A stretch of DNA of 64,000 nt, taken from Coniferiporia sulphurascens. Lineage: Eukaryota; Basidiomycota; Agaricomycetes; Hymenochaetales; Hymenochaetaceae. A program made the translations under genes and the position numbers. The first letter of the stretch is position 1. Every line of letters starts with the position of its first letter. The notes below the pieces were generated by a model. That model was not told the origin of the DNA and made no database searches. It saw only the letters and a program-made list of their open reading frames with translations. The stretch is from NCBI GenBank assembly GCA_002794785.1, contig NBBA01000001.1, positions 3,472,001-3,536,000 of the forward strand, read 5' to 3'. Of the stretch, positions 11,350 to 23,863 are shown piece by piece.

Positions 11350-11756
11350 AGCATATCATTCTATTGTTGGTATCAGGAGGGCTTTCCGCTCGTATTCCCC
11401 CGTCTATATCCTTTGCATAGTCTCCCCACGCTCCTTACTTAATGTTTGTGTTGCTTTATCGCTGTCCGCTATTGGTATCATTTATTTCTTCTTTTTTCTT
11501 TTATTTCCTACCCATCCTCACAGCTTCTTTCGTCTTCCTGCTTTCTTTTCTCTATGCTAAGTATATATCAACTTGAAAATATGCTTTCTGTTACTGCGAA
11601 CTGGAATATAAACCCCTTTTAGAAGCCGAATTAATGAGGTATATGTAGCGGTGAAGACGCATAACGCGCCGCGTCACTGTCGCGTGCGTGAAACCACCTC
11701 ATCCATCCTCGATACGCAAGACCTTTGCACGAGAACTTTAGAGCTCCGTGTACACT
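11350..11756. other. Intergenic between G-beta and coiled-coil gene
   Basis: About 400 bp of T- and pyrimidine-rich DNA, including a run like TTTATTTCTTCTTTTTTC near 11480. It should hold the 3' end signals of G-beta and the promoter of the downstream gene. No gene was seen. Confidence 0.45.
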
Positions 11757-14331
11757 ATGGCTGACGACGAGAGAGCTGCCAAAGCCGCCAGAGCTAAAGC
11801 AATGGTGCGTGGTGCAGACTCCTACAGCGCGTCGCGTAGCTATTAACTTCAGAGGCATACTCGACTTATAGCTGAAGAAACGACAACAGCAGAAGAAGCC
11901 CTTAGGCTCAGGGGTGCTCTCTCCGAGTCCTCCTATTTCCCGAACAATTACACCGGTACCGTCTCAGGCGTATGAAACAGCCGGTCTAATCAACGAAATC
12001 AGCGTACTGTATGTCGTGTTACTCAGCTCTCTTACGCGTGAATGTACATGAGCGAAAAGGATGGATTCACAGACCGTCCCGGTTTACGTCCAGTGATGGC
12101 CCAATAGCGACCCAAACAGTCACGGAGCATGCAGTGCCCGAACTAGCCGATTCAGCAGACGTACCACAGGACAGAAGCTCGAAGGACAACCGTCAGGACG
12201 ACCAAGAGACCGCTAGATTACTCCAAGACCATCGTCAAGCAATTTCGCTTTTAGTCTCTGAGAAAGCGGCCCTTGTTGGAACCCTTGAGCATTTGGAAGG
12301 TGTCGATTCTAGTTCGTTATTTACTCGAGGAGAAAACGGACCTTCTTTAATGAGCATCCATTTACAGAGCTGCGAATCAAAGAGGCTGAGTTGGAGGGAA
12401 AACTTCTGGAACTGGAAGAGCTGCGTGAGGACCTGCTACGGATCGAAAGCGAGAAGGAAAAGTTATCTACACAACTGCGAGATTTCAGTTCGCAGAATGC
12501 AACTTTAACAGCTAGGCTGCGCGACGAGGTGAGTTTATTTTAATGTCTTTCCGAGATGACCTCACTTATGCACAACGACTGCAACAGGAGAGAGATTGCG
12601 TTTTAATTCGAAAAGAAGCCGACAAATTACGTTCTCAATTACACGAAGAGGAAAGGCGAGCACGGGAGCTAGAAGAACAAATCCAGAGTGACGACCGTGT
12701 GGAAATACTCGAGACAAAACTCAAGAACACACAGGACCGTGCGGAAGAGAATGCCTTTCAACTATCGAAATTAAAACAAGTTAGTGACTCCCAGCTTATG
12801 AGTTGTCCTATTGCTTGATTGTAGTTTGCGACAGGTCTATGATAAACTCAAAGGAGAGCACGAAGGTCTCCAGGTGGAGCTCAGCAGCAAATCAATGATC
12901 GAGACGGAGCTCTCGCGAGAACTGGCCGATCTGAATGTGAAACTTCGTTCTTCTCAGGATGCATTGTCTTCCATTGCATCAGAGCGGGATGCCCTCGCTG
13001 CTGAAAAGGACCTCCTGACTTCGCAACTTGAAACGGGTCACAGGTCCATACGTGAACTGGAGTCGAAGACTTCCGAAGCGGTTTCGAGTCTTGCGGTGGT
13101 CACTCGTCAGTTGGAAACTTCCCGAACAGAGTTACAAGCTGTTTCCCGGCGGGCAGACGACGCCGAAAAGGCTCAACGTGACCTACAGGAGGAGGGAGCG
13201 GCACTCATTCATTCTCTCGATGAGATGCGTCCAAAGATTGTGGAATTAACCGGCATGAAACTTGACTTATCAGAGAAAGTCGAGCTACTCACTAGGTCTT
13301 TGAACCAAAGAGATTATACTATTTCCGACCTCGAAGATCAACTTGGGCACGCACAAAATGCCGCGTCCGATGCACGTCAGGATTATGAGCGGCTAGAGAG
13401 GGAACAAGAGAAGGAGAACAATGTTGCGGAGACGGGCTTGGCCGAATTGCAGCGAGCATACGTTGAGTTGCAGACTCAACTTAACGACTCGCTCGCGAAC
13501 GTCCAAGAACTCACAGCAGACCGCGGGAGGCAGCAGCAAACGGCCGCGCACCTCCAGGAGGAAGTTAATAATTTGCTCTCTTCCGAACGGAAGCGGTTGG
13601 AGGAGATAACTTTGTATCAGGCGCGTTTAGAGGAACAACAACAAGCTGATGGAGAAAAACAAAGGCTTCTTGACGAACTTCGTTCGGAGCTCGCATCGAA
13701 GGAGGATGAAACCTCCCGTTTACGCCTTTCTTTGTCGCCATCTCCAGCCCCCCAAAGTTTGAACGACGAAGTCCAGGATGTGATGAAACAGCAATACGAA
13801 CTAGAACTTTCCTCTGCTCAGTCCACGATTCGGAGCTTACAGGCGTCGGTATACGATGCAGAGACACAGTACCGCTCGTTACAAAAGCAAGTAGTTACTA
13901 TGGAAGATGAATTAAGTCGACTCCGCTCTGCTTCGAAGACGCGCAGGTCTCACGTAGTCCGTGATCCGACCTCTTCCAGGCTCTCGGATGACATCCAGCG
14001 CACTTCATTCAGCTCACAGAGGTCCGACAGTGTCGCCCGTCCCCCACCATCAATCCTCATTGATGAAAACTTGCCTGCCGCGACGCGTCATCAACGTCGT
14101 GCCAGTCTTGCGATGTTACAAGCACGTATGTACAGCGAGGCCGAGACTGCAAGCGGTCATGTCACATCGTCAAAAGGACGGATATCACCCGGGACGCTCA
14201 TTCCTGTTTACGAAGCAGGAAGCAGAAGTAGTCTCGACAGCGGCATACAAGCGGTCTGGAGGCCTCAGTTCGTGGACGAGTCTCATGTTTTCTGGTGTGC
14301 ATCTTGTAAGGGCGATTTAATAGTGCTGTAG
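11757..14331 (+). CDS. Long coiled-coil protein, golgin-like
   Basis: Exons 11757..11804, 11872..12008, 12073..12299, 12368..12528, 12588..12779 and 12835..14331 encode 753 residues. A short basic head (ARAKAMLKKRQQQKK) is followed by a Ser/Pro linker and then about 450 residues of almost continuous heptad-rich coiled coil. A Ser/Arg-rich tail ends in FWCASCKGDLIVL, which carries a CxxC pair. This layout resembles golgin-type tethering or cytoskeletal proteins, but no GRIP, GRAB or other defining domain is visible, so golgin-like is only an architectural guess. The conserved-looking C-terminal CxxC block may be the functional end. The second and third junctions were placed from phase and splice motifs and are less certain than the others. 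Confidence 0.7.
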
Positions 14332-14514
14332 AACATGGACAGCACACTATCTACAAACGTTTTTAGTCTTATATCGACTCAGCTAGACTGCAAATGTGTA
14401 TTGTTTTTTCCTACCCAGAGACTGCGAGAGCTTTAAAGAGTGTGTTCGAGAAGGGAAGAAAAAGATAATACAGAGAAAGATTGTGCAATGCGTTAATTTA
14501 ATGATTGAGGGGCA

Positions 14515-17500
14515 TTATGAAATCTCGTCACGTCGCTTCTTCAGGTTCGTTAATTGTGTCAGTAGGTCCTATGAGATGATAAGACTTTAGTAAAGTAACA
14601 TGGAAGACATAGCCTGTCTATTCACCTTCGCTTCATCGGCATTCAGAGTTCCCTTCCCTTCGTCTTCACGCACACCCATCTCGATACTGTCAAGGACCTC
14701 ACCAAACAGGTTGCGATAACTTACGCCGAAGAAGTGGCTCAACTTGGCAGCTCTCCGTCTGCGCACTTCGAAAGGGGTAATTTCCGTCTTAACTTCTGCG
14801 ATAGTATATTGGGATGCCAAAGACGTTTGAGATGCACGAAGAGGCAAAGATCTTCGACGTTCCGAGCGGATAGAGGACCGAGAGTCCCAATCAGGTTTGT
14901 TCTGGCGTCCGTTTACTGAGTCCTCGTTTATGTACTCGTGCAGCTCAACCAAAGACTTTCTGTCATCCTTGGATTACGCCGTGAGTGATTTACGCTGCTA
15001 CTGAACTTTGAGGTACGTACATTATTCACGATGTTGGTTAAAGAAATAAGGGAACTCCGATAGTGGAAATAAACATCTGACGAGTCGTCATTTCCTACTT
15101 CTGAGTTACCAAAATAGCCACTTGTTGTTTCACCGGACTCTAGCAGCCTCTTTCGTGATTCGGCTGTCCCTGGCCTGTCGCTGTTGTGCTTTGATTGCTT
15201 ACCCTTGCGATAAGCTGTCTTATTAACGTTTCCACTCGTAGGCGATGAGGGAGCAGATTTAGTCGCTGTAGACTTCGCTTGTTTGGCCCTCCCCACCGCA
15301 CGATGGGTCAAACGTGGCCGATCGGTGTGGAAAAGGTCTTGGGGGGCTGTTCACCGAACATCTGAGAATGGATAAGCAAAACATGAACAGTCGGTCAATT
15401 GTGAGAAGTTACCCTCTCTATTTTTAAAGCCCTCTTGACGACAATTGCTTTTTCTTTCTCGCTCAGTTGTTCCTTGATGCGCTCGTTATCAGCTAGCCGC
15501 TCCAGGGGATCTGACGACGCCAGACTGTTCCGGCGTTTGCCCCGTATCCAGAGCTTGGTTGAGCTCGGTGTTTCTCCGTCAGACAGAGTATAGCCTTGAT
15601 CTCGGTGACCAGGGCTCAAAGCAGGGGTGGAGCGCCTACCTCACGCGGACCAAGAATGAGCTCAGGAGGGACACGAGAACCAAGGAACCGGTGCAGTTTC
15701 GAAAGTCTTTCACGTTTGCGGCGACGCTCCTCTTCGACTTTCTCGGTATCATTCATCGAATCGGTGAGGGAATAAGTCGATGAGAAGTACACCAAGCCTG
15801 GCAGTCATTGTTAGCCATACAAACCGAATTTGGCTTTATTTAGCTTACTGTGAACGTCTGTATCAGACAACTCCATAAACGAGTCGGAGGCGCTGATGAT
15901 GGTAGGACTCCTTATCGAAGCATCACCGCTCTTCTTCCTCATGGACCCCGGTGTCCGGGCGGCGGGGCTTTCAAATGGTGACATAGAATCGTCTGATTCA
16001 TTCCCACGAGCAAAACTGGAACTGCGGAAAGTTATGGGGCTTAACGGATCTGTCCGTTCCAATGTGGCCGCTGAGAGATGTTGATCTCGACAGCCTTTGG
16101 CCGTATTTGCTACCGCTGACGCATCCGAAACTGATAATGCACCGCGAGCATGTAATTTGCGAGTAGTCATCACGGGAAGCAAGCAGCTATTCAGCAGAGA
16201 ATCACCGAGTTCTTCAGAGCCAGTGAGCGGTGACGGCGTCTGACCAAGAACTTGCGTCAGCTTACGACTCTTACGTATAAGTTCAGCACGCTCCTGAGGA
16301 CTCAAGTTGTTTGTCGTTGGCGGGAGGGAATCGTTTGGACCAGGATCAGGGCGGATAGACAAGGATGTCAAAAGGTGGAACGGAATGCGGCCGGAAACTT
16401 TCGGCGAGGAAGAGGGCGAAGGAGGGTTCGCAGTCGTGGAGCCTTTAAAGGGAGGCTGGACCGATCGCGAGCGCCGGAAGTCAGGCTTTGGTGTCGTGGG
16501 TAAAGCGGGTTTCGATCCAGGAGATGAACGGCGCGAAATGTTTGAAGACGCCGAAAGCGGACGACGAGGAAGAGTGGTGCCGTCGAAAGCTTCGACGCGT
16601 GGGCTATCATATGAATGCAGTCTTTTGGGAATGGGACTGGCGAGGCGGCCGGAAGTGTCAATTTCGTGTTCGGGGGATGTGGGCGTTGCAAGGTCAAGAA
16701 TAGAGCACTGATCTTCGAGAGTGCCCTGATCAACTTCGCCATGGTACGGCGACGAATGTCGCTCCTCATTCTGATCACGAAAATAAGCCTGGGTGACAGG
16801 AGAAGGTAAAGCCTCGTAAGCCGACGACGGATAGATGGTACTCGAAATGCTGATGCGGGGCTCATGTAAAGTGGAAGCTGGATCATGACTTGAATAGGAG
16901 GAGTACGATAGGTCAGAGTTGCGCGAATTGGTGGAAGCATTGGATAATAGAGGTCTGGTAGGCAACCGTGTGGTTGTCCTCATTGACGTGTATATGGAAG
17001 AATCTGCGATATCCGAGGACGATAAATTACCTGTGGAGTTCGCCATCGTTAACATTAATAGACGTGACGATGGAGTAGATACACTTGCCGTGAATATGAA
17101 TGGCAGTATCTAATGGCATGCTAGACTGTCCCTCTGGGGCACCTTGCGCGTGGCCCCAGACTTGCGACTCCTCCGGACTGGACAGAATCCGGTGCATGTC
17201 TAGCGAAGGGCGTACGAGACGAAGTGAGATGAGACGACTGACGAGAACAGGCGCGTCCCTAACTCACTTAAAGCATTCATGACATCCATTCCAAGAGAAG
17301 AAGCTGATTCTATAGGCACGCCCTTGATGGACGGGGGCGACGAATCAGTTGGAGATGGCACAGCACCGGCAGAAACTGATGATCTCTGCGCATCCACGAC
17401 CTTTTCGGCCGCGACGCGTGAGGTACGCGCCGAACGCACCGGCGAACGCCCTCCCTTTAGTACCGCTGCATGCTCCCGGAGACCTCGTCCGCCCTGCGCT

Positions 17501-17868
17501 GGCTTTCTTGGGGCCCGAGGTGGCGCGGGGAGGCCTATAAACGGACCAGTGGTAGGGTCGGACGGGACGGCGGTGCCGATAAGGGCGGCCTGCCCTGAGT
17601 CTGTGTCCCTGGTCGCAGTAGTCTGCGACCGAGAACGCTCGTCCTCTTGCAGCAGGGCTTCGATGTCGTCCGTAATGAGCAGAACGTCGGACCGCCCCAG
17701 AGCCGACGCCGACGGTGCAGCAAGATCGCCGGCGGGGTCGGTTATATTGGAAGCAAACGGTGAAATACCGTCGAACGAAGGCGCAGGGTGGTTTGCGTTC
17801 TGAGGAACGTTGTCAACGTCCGCTGGGATGTCTGCGGCCTGGTCGCGGTGGAAGGCCCTCCACTTCAT
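14515..17868 (-). CDS. Large uncharacterised Ser/Pro-rich protein with HRFLG and FFGVSY blocks
   Basis: Exons (minus) 17868..17268, 17199..17089, 17030..15849, 15797..15645, 15594..15413, 15361..15021, 14967..14626 and 14568..14515 give about 988 residues. The N-terminal 600 residues are low-complexity Ser/Pro/Thr. Ordered islands follow: SKLHRFLGSRVPPELILG; a charged helix ERIKEQLSEKEKAIVVKRAL; and C-terminal AAKLSHFFGVSYRNLFGEVL, then DLLTQLTNLKKRRDEIS. I know no function, but these islands look conserved and may mediate protein binding. Exon 15361..15021 is 341 nt between two phase-0 junctions, so one base appears to be missing; the frame breaks at a C6 run near 15341-15346. The intron after 17089 has a GC donor or a GT donor six bases later. 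Confidence 0.7.
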
Positions 17869-18451
17869 GCGCCTATTACTGGTACCGTGCTACCGAGGTG
17901 ATGTTCCAGAAACGGCACGATCATGCACTAGCGACGCCTAAACCGCGTGCTGGATTGTGGTGCGCGAGATGGACGTTATGAAAGACAGAGAGTGGTATGT
18001 ATGGGGAGGACAAGAACGCAGAGCAGAGCGCGTCAGACGGCGGCTGGGTCTCAGACGTGCGTGCACAAGCGCGATCAACTACTACCACAGTTGCCAGGGT
18101 CGGCCGGCTCGTTGCGTCGGTTGCGATACATCATACGGCATCGAGTCGCTGTCTCTTTTTAATTGTCGATTTACATGGTATGTACATACGCCTAATAATA
18201 TATATTATACGCACTCATACGGCAGGAAGAGGAGTACGAGATTTGGACTCGGATATTGCGGCCGTCAGTCCGTTACTCTTCAAATTGTAGCAATTGTCAT
18301 GGTGCAGTGTATTATGTATTTCGATATGTTTGTATAGTTACCACTTCAAATGTAAAATGATTATGTTTCGTGTGTCAATATCACGTGACTACGTGACGCT
18401 CGTTGCCAACTTTCCATCCCGCCTTCGTGTCCACTCGGGTCGCTTGCCTCA
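17869..18451. promoter_or_regulatory. Divergent promoter with CACGTG
   Basis: This 580 bp stretch separates the start of the Ser/Pro-rich protein (minus) and the lipid-transfer protein (plus). The palindrome TCACGTGA lies at 18381-18388, followed at once by ACTACGTGACG, 65-75 bp before the plus-strand start codon. No gene was seen. Confidence 0.45.
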
Positions 18452-21400
18452 ATGTCGCTCAAGGCTCTCATATACGCCTACATTCTTGGGGGGCTAACGT
18501 TCTTGCCATTGCTGATATGTGCTGCTGTTGCTTGGACGTTTTATACTTCCGTCCCTGTACCAGACCCCAGTCCTGCAGAGCCTGAGCATAGAAATTCGAA
18601 GCTTCCGGACGAATTGAAGCACGGGCCGGCAGGTACATCCACGCCTGTCGCGGGCGACCAGCCCAGACCCCGCAAGGGATGGCTCACTGTCCGCAGGACA
18701 TTCGAAGAGAGGGAAACGGATGGGTCGTACGTGAACATGATGCGCTCTTTTCTGGACTCCCGCTCCAAGGATCCCAAGCGATCGAGGCCAAAGGACACAT
18801 GGTATGTTGTCCTCAAAGGGAACGTACTCTACTTGTACGAAGACGAGGCCATGACCGAATGTGAGGCCGCTATTCAAGTCTCGCTGCATCAGGTCGTCAT
18901 ATACCCAGAGGGTTTGATGGATGGGGAACTATTCACTAAACGCAATGCGATATGCTTGAAACCTCTTCCACCGGCCGCTGGGAGGAGTATGGCTAGCGTT
19001 ACAAAGGAGATGGGACTAGAAGAAGAAGATACGGACAAGAATACGGAGGGGTTAGATACCGATGGCAAACGGAGGCAGAAGGAAAGGGAGTGGCAAGAAG
19101 ACATTCTACGCACGAAGACTGAGGCAAAGGACGAGGCTTTTGATTCTTCTACCCCATGGTTCATTTTCATTAGGTCTTGCGTGGAAATGGAAGATTGGTA
19201 TCTTGCACTAGTTCATGCGGCGAGTTACTCTAGTTACTCTTCCACCCTGGAACCCGTGCACCCGGTCTTTCTCCCCTCAGACATGGATCACCTCGTATCT
19301 ACACTGGACGAGCAGCCGGACGTAATTCCTATGCGCTGGCTAAACGCGCTCCTGGGCAGGATATTCTACAGCTTTTACCGCACTCAGAATCTTGAGTCTT
19401 TTATCATTGGTAGACTCATGAAGAAATTATCGAAAGTAAAAACACCCTCGTTCCTACAGAATATATCCGTGACGGACGTTTCCGTCGGTAACTCTCCACC
19501 TACCTTCAGCAAACCGATGTTAAAGGAGCTCACGAAGGAAGGCGATGCGGCTTTGGAAATCCGGGTTATGTATAGGGGCGAGGTCAGAGTAACAGTCGAA
19601 GCTACGGCAATAATAAACCTTGGGCAGCGCTTCAAGACATATACTGTAAAGCTAGTATTGGCCGTCGTGCTTCGGAAGCTTGACGGTAATCTTTTAATAA
19701 GAGTGAAGCGCCCTCCTACAAACCGTATCTGGTATGCGTTCACACATCCACCTGAACTGGAGCTCGATGTAGAACCGGTGGTGAGCGACAGGCAAATTAA
19801 GTGGGGTATGATTTGCAGCACAATAGAATCAAGGCTGAAAGAAATAGTATGTGTTTTTCTGAATTTCGTCTATATTTTCCCTTTGACACTTTACCAATGC
19901 AGATCAACGAATCCGTCGTGCTTCCCAACATGGACGACATTGCATTCTTCGAATCGTCCCAGTACACCCATCGCGGCGGTATCTGGGCTGACGCCAGTCG
20001 CAAACCACGCGAAAATTCCGATGTACAGGATGAGATAACAAAACCGACTAGCCCAGCTTCTGATACTCAATTGGAAACTCCACAAAAATCTCAGTCCGCT
20101 GACGCGTCTTTTGAAAGCATCAGGAGTGCCCCTCCAAATATGTTCCCTGAGCCAAATATTTCACGTACAGAAACTACTACTGCACCGGAATTGGTGGGCT
20201 CAACCAGTCGGCAGTCTTGGGTTGAAAGTGTTAGGAGCGTGAAATCTAACGCACTGGATCAAGAGATCGCTGATGATAAACAGGCCAGCCGTTCAGAGCA
20301 TCTCGAACCCCCTGAAGATGAGCGTGGCAGGTCGCCTACGGTCGAGACGAATGGCAGACGCGCCACCTCGGTTCCGGCAGCAAAATCCGCATCCACCGAA
20401 GATATTGGAGGAAATGAATCTATCTCTTCATCGTTGCGGATTAGCTCGGCTCTTTCTCCCGAACCGTTCAGTTCATATTCGGCGGAAAACCCTCAAGATT
20501 TATCTCCGACTGCACATTCAAGGATGCGTTCCCTCTCGTCCGGCGCAAACGCCCTTGCGTTCTCTCAGCAGAACTCACCGAGGGATAGCCCACCTTCGCG
20601 TGGTGGTACGCTGACGAATACATCATCTTTCCTCTCAACTCTGAAATCAAAAGCTGACAAGCAAGCGATTAGCAATACCGCGAAGGAGGCGATGCGCAAG
20701 TGGAGCGCCAACTGGAATGGGTTTAAGCGTGATCATATTGGTGTATCGAGCAATAGCGAGGAGACGGCGGACGGCGAGTCGCAAAATAGCAGCTCACTCT
20801 TTACGTTTCCCACAAAAGGGCGTTATTACACAGACATCCGTGCTGCTGTTTCGGAAAGGAAGAAGGATAGTAATTCGAGTGAAGACCGGCCCCCGAGCAG
20901 TTCATCGGCGCCAATCGATATTCCTGGAAAAAGAGTTACGGATGAAAGTGCAGAGGACTCCGCGCACGACAGTTCTTTAATTTCGTCTATGGGGGAAAGT
21001 GTACCCATTTTGCCAATGCCAAATCAGTCGAACTCGTCCCAAAGTTTGTCTCCGAAAGGTCCTTCTTTCCTTCGAAAGGACTCTAACCGATCTGCGCCCT
21101 CCCCTCCCAAAGTGACAGTTGAAACACACTCAGGAGATGACGCAACACACAGCCAGACGACGCCTGGATCAAATTTTAGCGCTCTCCCAGAGGTACCTGT
21201 GCTGGCTCCGCCAATTAAAACGCAGCCTTCGCAGGGGGCAACCATGATAATTCCTGGGATACATGCGAGCCATCGCGGAGACGTAATGTCGTACGGCTAT
21301 GTACCACCTGTTCCGTCAACGAATATACCCTCAGAAGGGAAATCGCGTGCGCCGGCAATCCCCCCAACTATCCAGAGCGTATACAGGCTTTTTAAAAGTC

Positions 21401-22083
21401 CAGCAAGTGGTGCAAGCGTCCCTCAACAGCGACAACAAGACCAATCTAGTGCTTCGCAATCCCCTGTATTTCCAGCACCGTCTGCGGAAAGCCCTAGGCA
21501 GAGCGGAGAGCTCCCCCAGCGGCTAATGGAGGCTAACAATGATATTGTGCCGTTATCCTTGTCGCCCCTTCTGTCAACCGTTTCAGCAGACAAAACGTAT
21601 GTCTCGGTCAGTGCCAATCCACCACCTCCCCTTCCCCCCCGCTCGCTTCCCTCACCTAGTCCCCCGTCTCTACCGCCGCGCAAAGAGGCTGGAAACATCT
21701 CACCTTCCATTGACCCCGCACCTGAAGGCGTTGCTTCTTCGATTGCACCATCCGCATCAGATGCACTGAAGCTCATCGTGGAGCAAGACGACACTAAGCG
21801 GAAAGACTTAGAGGCATCGTCCGAGCAGCGTCCACGGCCAGGCGGTAATAAAAGATCGTCGCTGGGTGCACGGCGTATCGCTCCCGTCTTTTTCCCGGAG
21901 GAGCCAGAGCCTGCGCGTGACATACCCCACGATAGTGAAACCACAACAACCGGTTCTCCCCAGGGAGAGGCTGAATCTGCGGAGCGATCCGTTCCTACAC
22001 AACCTTTTGTGGTCACAAATGGAGTGAGACCACAACCGCCTCCGTTGCCTCCGAGACGACCCTCTGCTCCTCAGCCAGCATGA
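18452..22083 (+). CDS. NVJ2: ER-anchored SMP-domain lipid-transfer protein (Nvj2 / TEX2 family)
   Basis: Nvj2/TEX2 proteins tether the ER to other organelles and move lipids, such as ceramide, through a tubular SMP domain. Two exons, 18452..19846 and 19903..22083, encode 1191 residues. Residues 5-32 form an N-terminal membrane anchor. A PH-like module follows ([10 protein letters not shown]... [18 protein letters not shown]). The SMP domain covers about residues 290-500, with [40 protein letters not shown] and [16 protein letters not shown]. The remaining 690 residues are Ser/Pro-rich disorder with PPPLPPR-type proline motifs that could recruit SH3 proteins. This tail is far longer than in yeast Nvj2. 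Confidence 0.9.
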
Positions 22084-22356
22084 GGTTCCTCTACGCATTC
22101 ATGCTGCCACAAATCCCTTTATCTACGCACCTTCACTCTGTATTAATTGCACGCATTTCTGTACGATGTCAATGGGTTCCGCAATGTATATATACTCTAC
22201 TTTCCACGTCTTTTCCCTATTACGGATGCACTGGTTTGGACTATGACTCATGTTTTATTAATCCACAAACGAAAATTACAAAAGCAATGTGATACAAAAA
22301 AGATACTTGCAAGCTGTGTGATATCATAAAAGATGAAGGGAAAGTCAAAAGTCGGA

Positions 22357-23562
22357 TTATGGATCACGCTTGACCCTCCCGAAAACATTTTGGCAAGAAA
22401 GAGGAATTTCACTAATAGACAGTACTGCTTTCCTCCGTATCGCGCGTCGTCGCGTACCAGCTGGGCGGGAGAAGATCCCTCTTCGCTCCTGCTCATCTAG
22501 TCCGGGTGCGATAGCGCACCAGTGGCCATGCTTGTACATCCATGCACGCACGGAAAACTCCACCGGACCGAGGAGATATGATGAAGCTACCATAGGCGGA
22601 TGTACAATGTTTAGTGTCGAGTGGGAGGGAACCGTAAGACGAGCGCCAAAGTAGGTGTCCTGCACAGGCACGCAGGAAGACATCTGACGCGATTGAGGGG
22701 GAGCAGCTGTAATAACGATAGTAGGAAGAGTAATTGTTTGGGGTAGCATAGCTTGAGGTGGATTCATAGCATCACGGGTATGTAATGGACGTTCTGGAGG
22801 TGGCTTTCGTTTTTCCGCAGGTTCGCCGGTTGGGGAGCTGGACGGTTCGTTGCATACACTTGCAGATGGAAATTTTATAACATAAATATCTTCGGTCTGA
22901 TCGCCCTGCACAGGCTGATACCAGCATGTAAACTAAATTAAGCAGCAAAAGACCCAATAAAGCAAGAGAAAACGTACCGGACGAGTATTCCGAGATGCGA
23001 AGGCCGGGTCGGCCTCGTGCAGCGAGAGGACGATATTTTCAATGTCTAGGCTCAAGGAAGAGCATGCGTAGAGACAAAGCGGGCTGAGCGCCTTCCCACA
23101 TACACCTGCCGCAGTCTGTAATACGCGCTCTGAAGCGAGAAGGGATAACTGGGACAGCGCTTGAACATCGGGAAGCTGGCACAGATGTGAGTCAGCAAAT
23201 AGTGAAGCAACCACAACACGTAGTATTGCACCTACTAGAAAATTAGCCTCTGAGGACTCCAAGGGTGCTAGAGATGTATCGCCCCTGCCACCCTCGTCCC
23301 TGTAATTGCTTTCGTCTTCGCCCCCAATACCCCAGTACGAGTCTGCCAGCTGTGAGCATGCCGTGTACAGTCTTGAGAACATCTCCAGCCGACGAGCCGA
23401 ATCGCCAATCAGGGGGAAAATACACGCCGTGAGACGGGGTAGGGGACAGGCGGTTGCATGTGTGGGGGTAAGAGGAAAGGAGGCCCAGTGAAGGGAGAGT
23501 ATGGCCACCAACAGCACCGGCACGGATAACGAGTTAGCCGGCATGTGAATTATGCGTTCCAC
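22357..23562 (-). CDS. Uncharacterised protein
   Basis: Two exons (minus), 23562..22978 and 22914..22357, join in phase 0 with a GTACGT donor and encode 380 residues. The N-terminal half is Leu/Ala/Ser-rich and helical, with a hydrophobic start (VPVLLVAILSLHW) and several Cys. A Pro/Ser-rich middle follows, then a C-terminal block around YLLGPVEFSVRAWMYKHGHW and an Arg-rich RRRAIRRK. I do not recognise any family. The start codon is the first Met of the open frame and could be wrong if an upstream exon was missed. The 3' end lies 270 bp from the lipid-transfer gene in convergent orientation. Confidence 0.55.
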
Positions 23563-23863
23563 GTAACCACATTACTTACGTAATACCATGCAATGTAATC
23601 GCGCGAGCCCAGAACAGGAGCCTTCCGATGTATAGAAAGGAAGTAAATAGAAAAAGGATTAAACACTGCTGCACAACAGGTTTGCAGAGAGTCGAAAGTA
23701 CAAGCCAGTATTAGTACTAGTCAAATGAATGTCGGGATGCAACGGTCAGAGTAAGCCGCCCAACCATAGTCACCTGAACGACGGAGAACAGTGTGTACAC
23801 TACAAGGCAGTCGTCGAAGAAATCCGATCGTGGCCAGCCCCCAGTGTCGAGATGGCCATTCTC
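23563..23863. other. Intergenic, no gene seen
   Basis: About 300 bp between the start of the unknown protein and the 3' end of the RRM-like gene, both on the minus strand. It must contain the promoter of the former. No motif stands out. Confidence 0.4.

Noticed and set aside
15811..15847. Coding continuation KLNKAKFGLYG at the end of a long exon
   Set aside because: It is intron sequence: a GTAAGC donor at 15848 and a GCCAG acceptor at 15798 join DVHS to LVYFSSTYSL in phase.
21423..22016. 197-codon minus-strand frame inside the Nvj2-like gene
   Set aside because: It is the mirror of the Ser/Pro-rich coding strand (Gly/Arg/Ser-rich product) with no motif. The same holds for the antisense frames at 16307-16940, 17279-17803 and 39198-39893.
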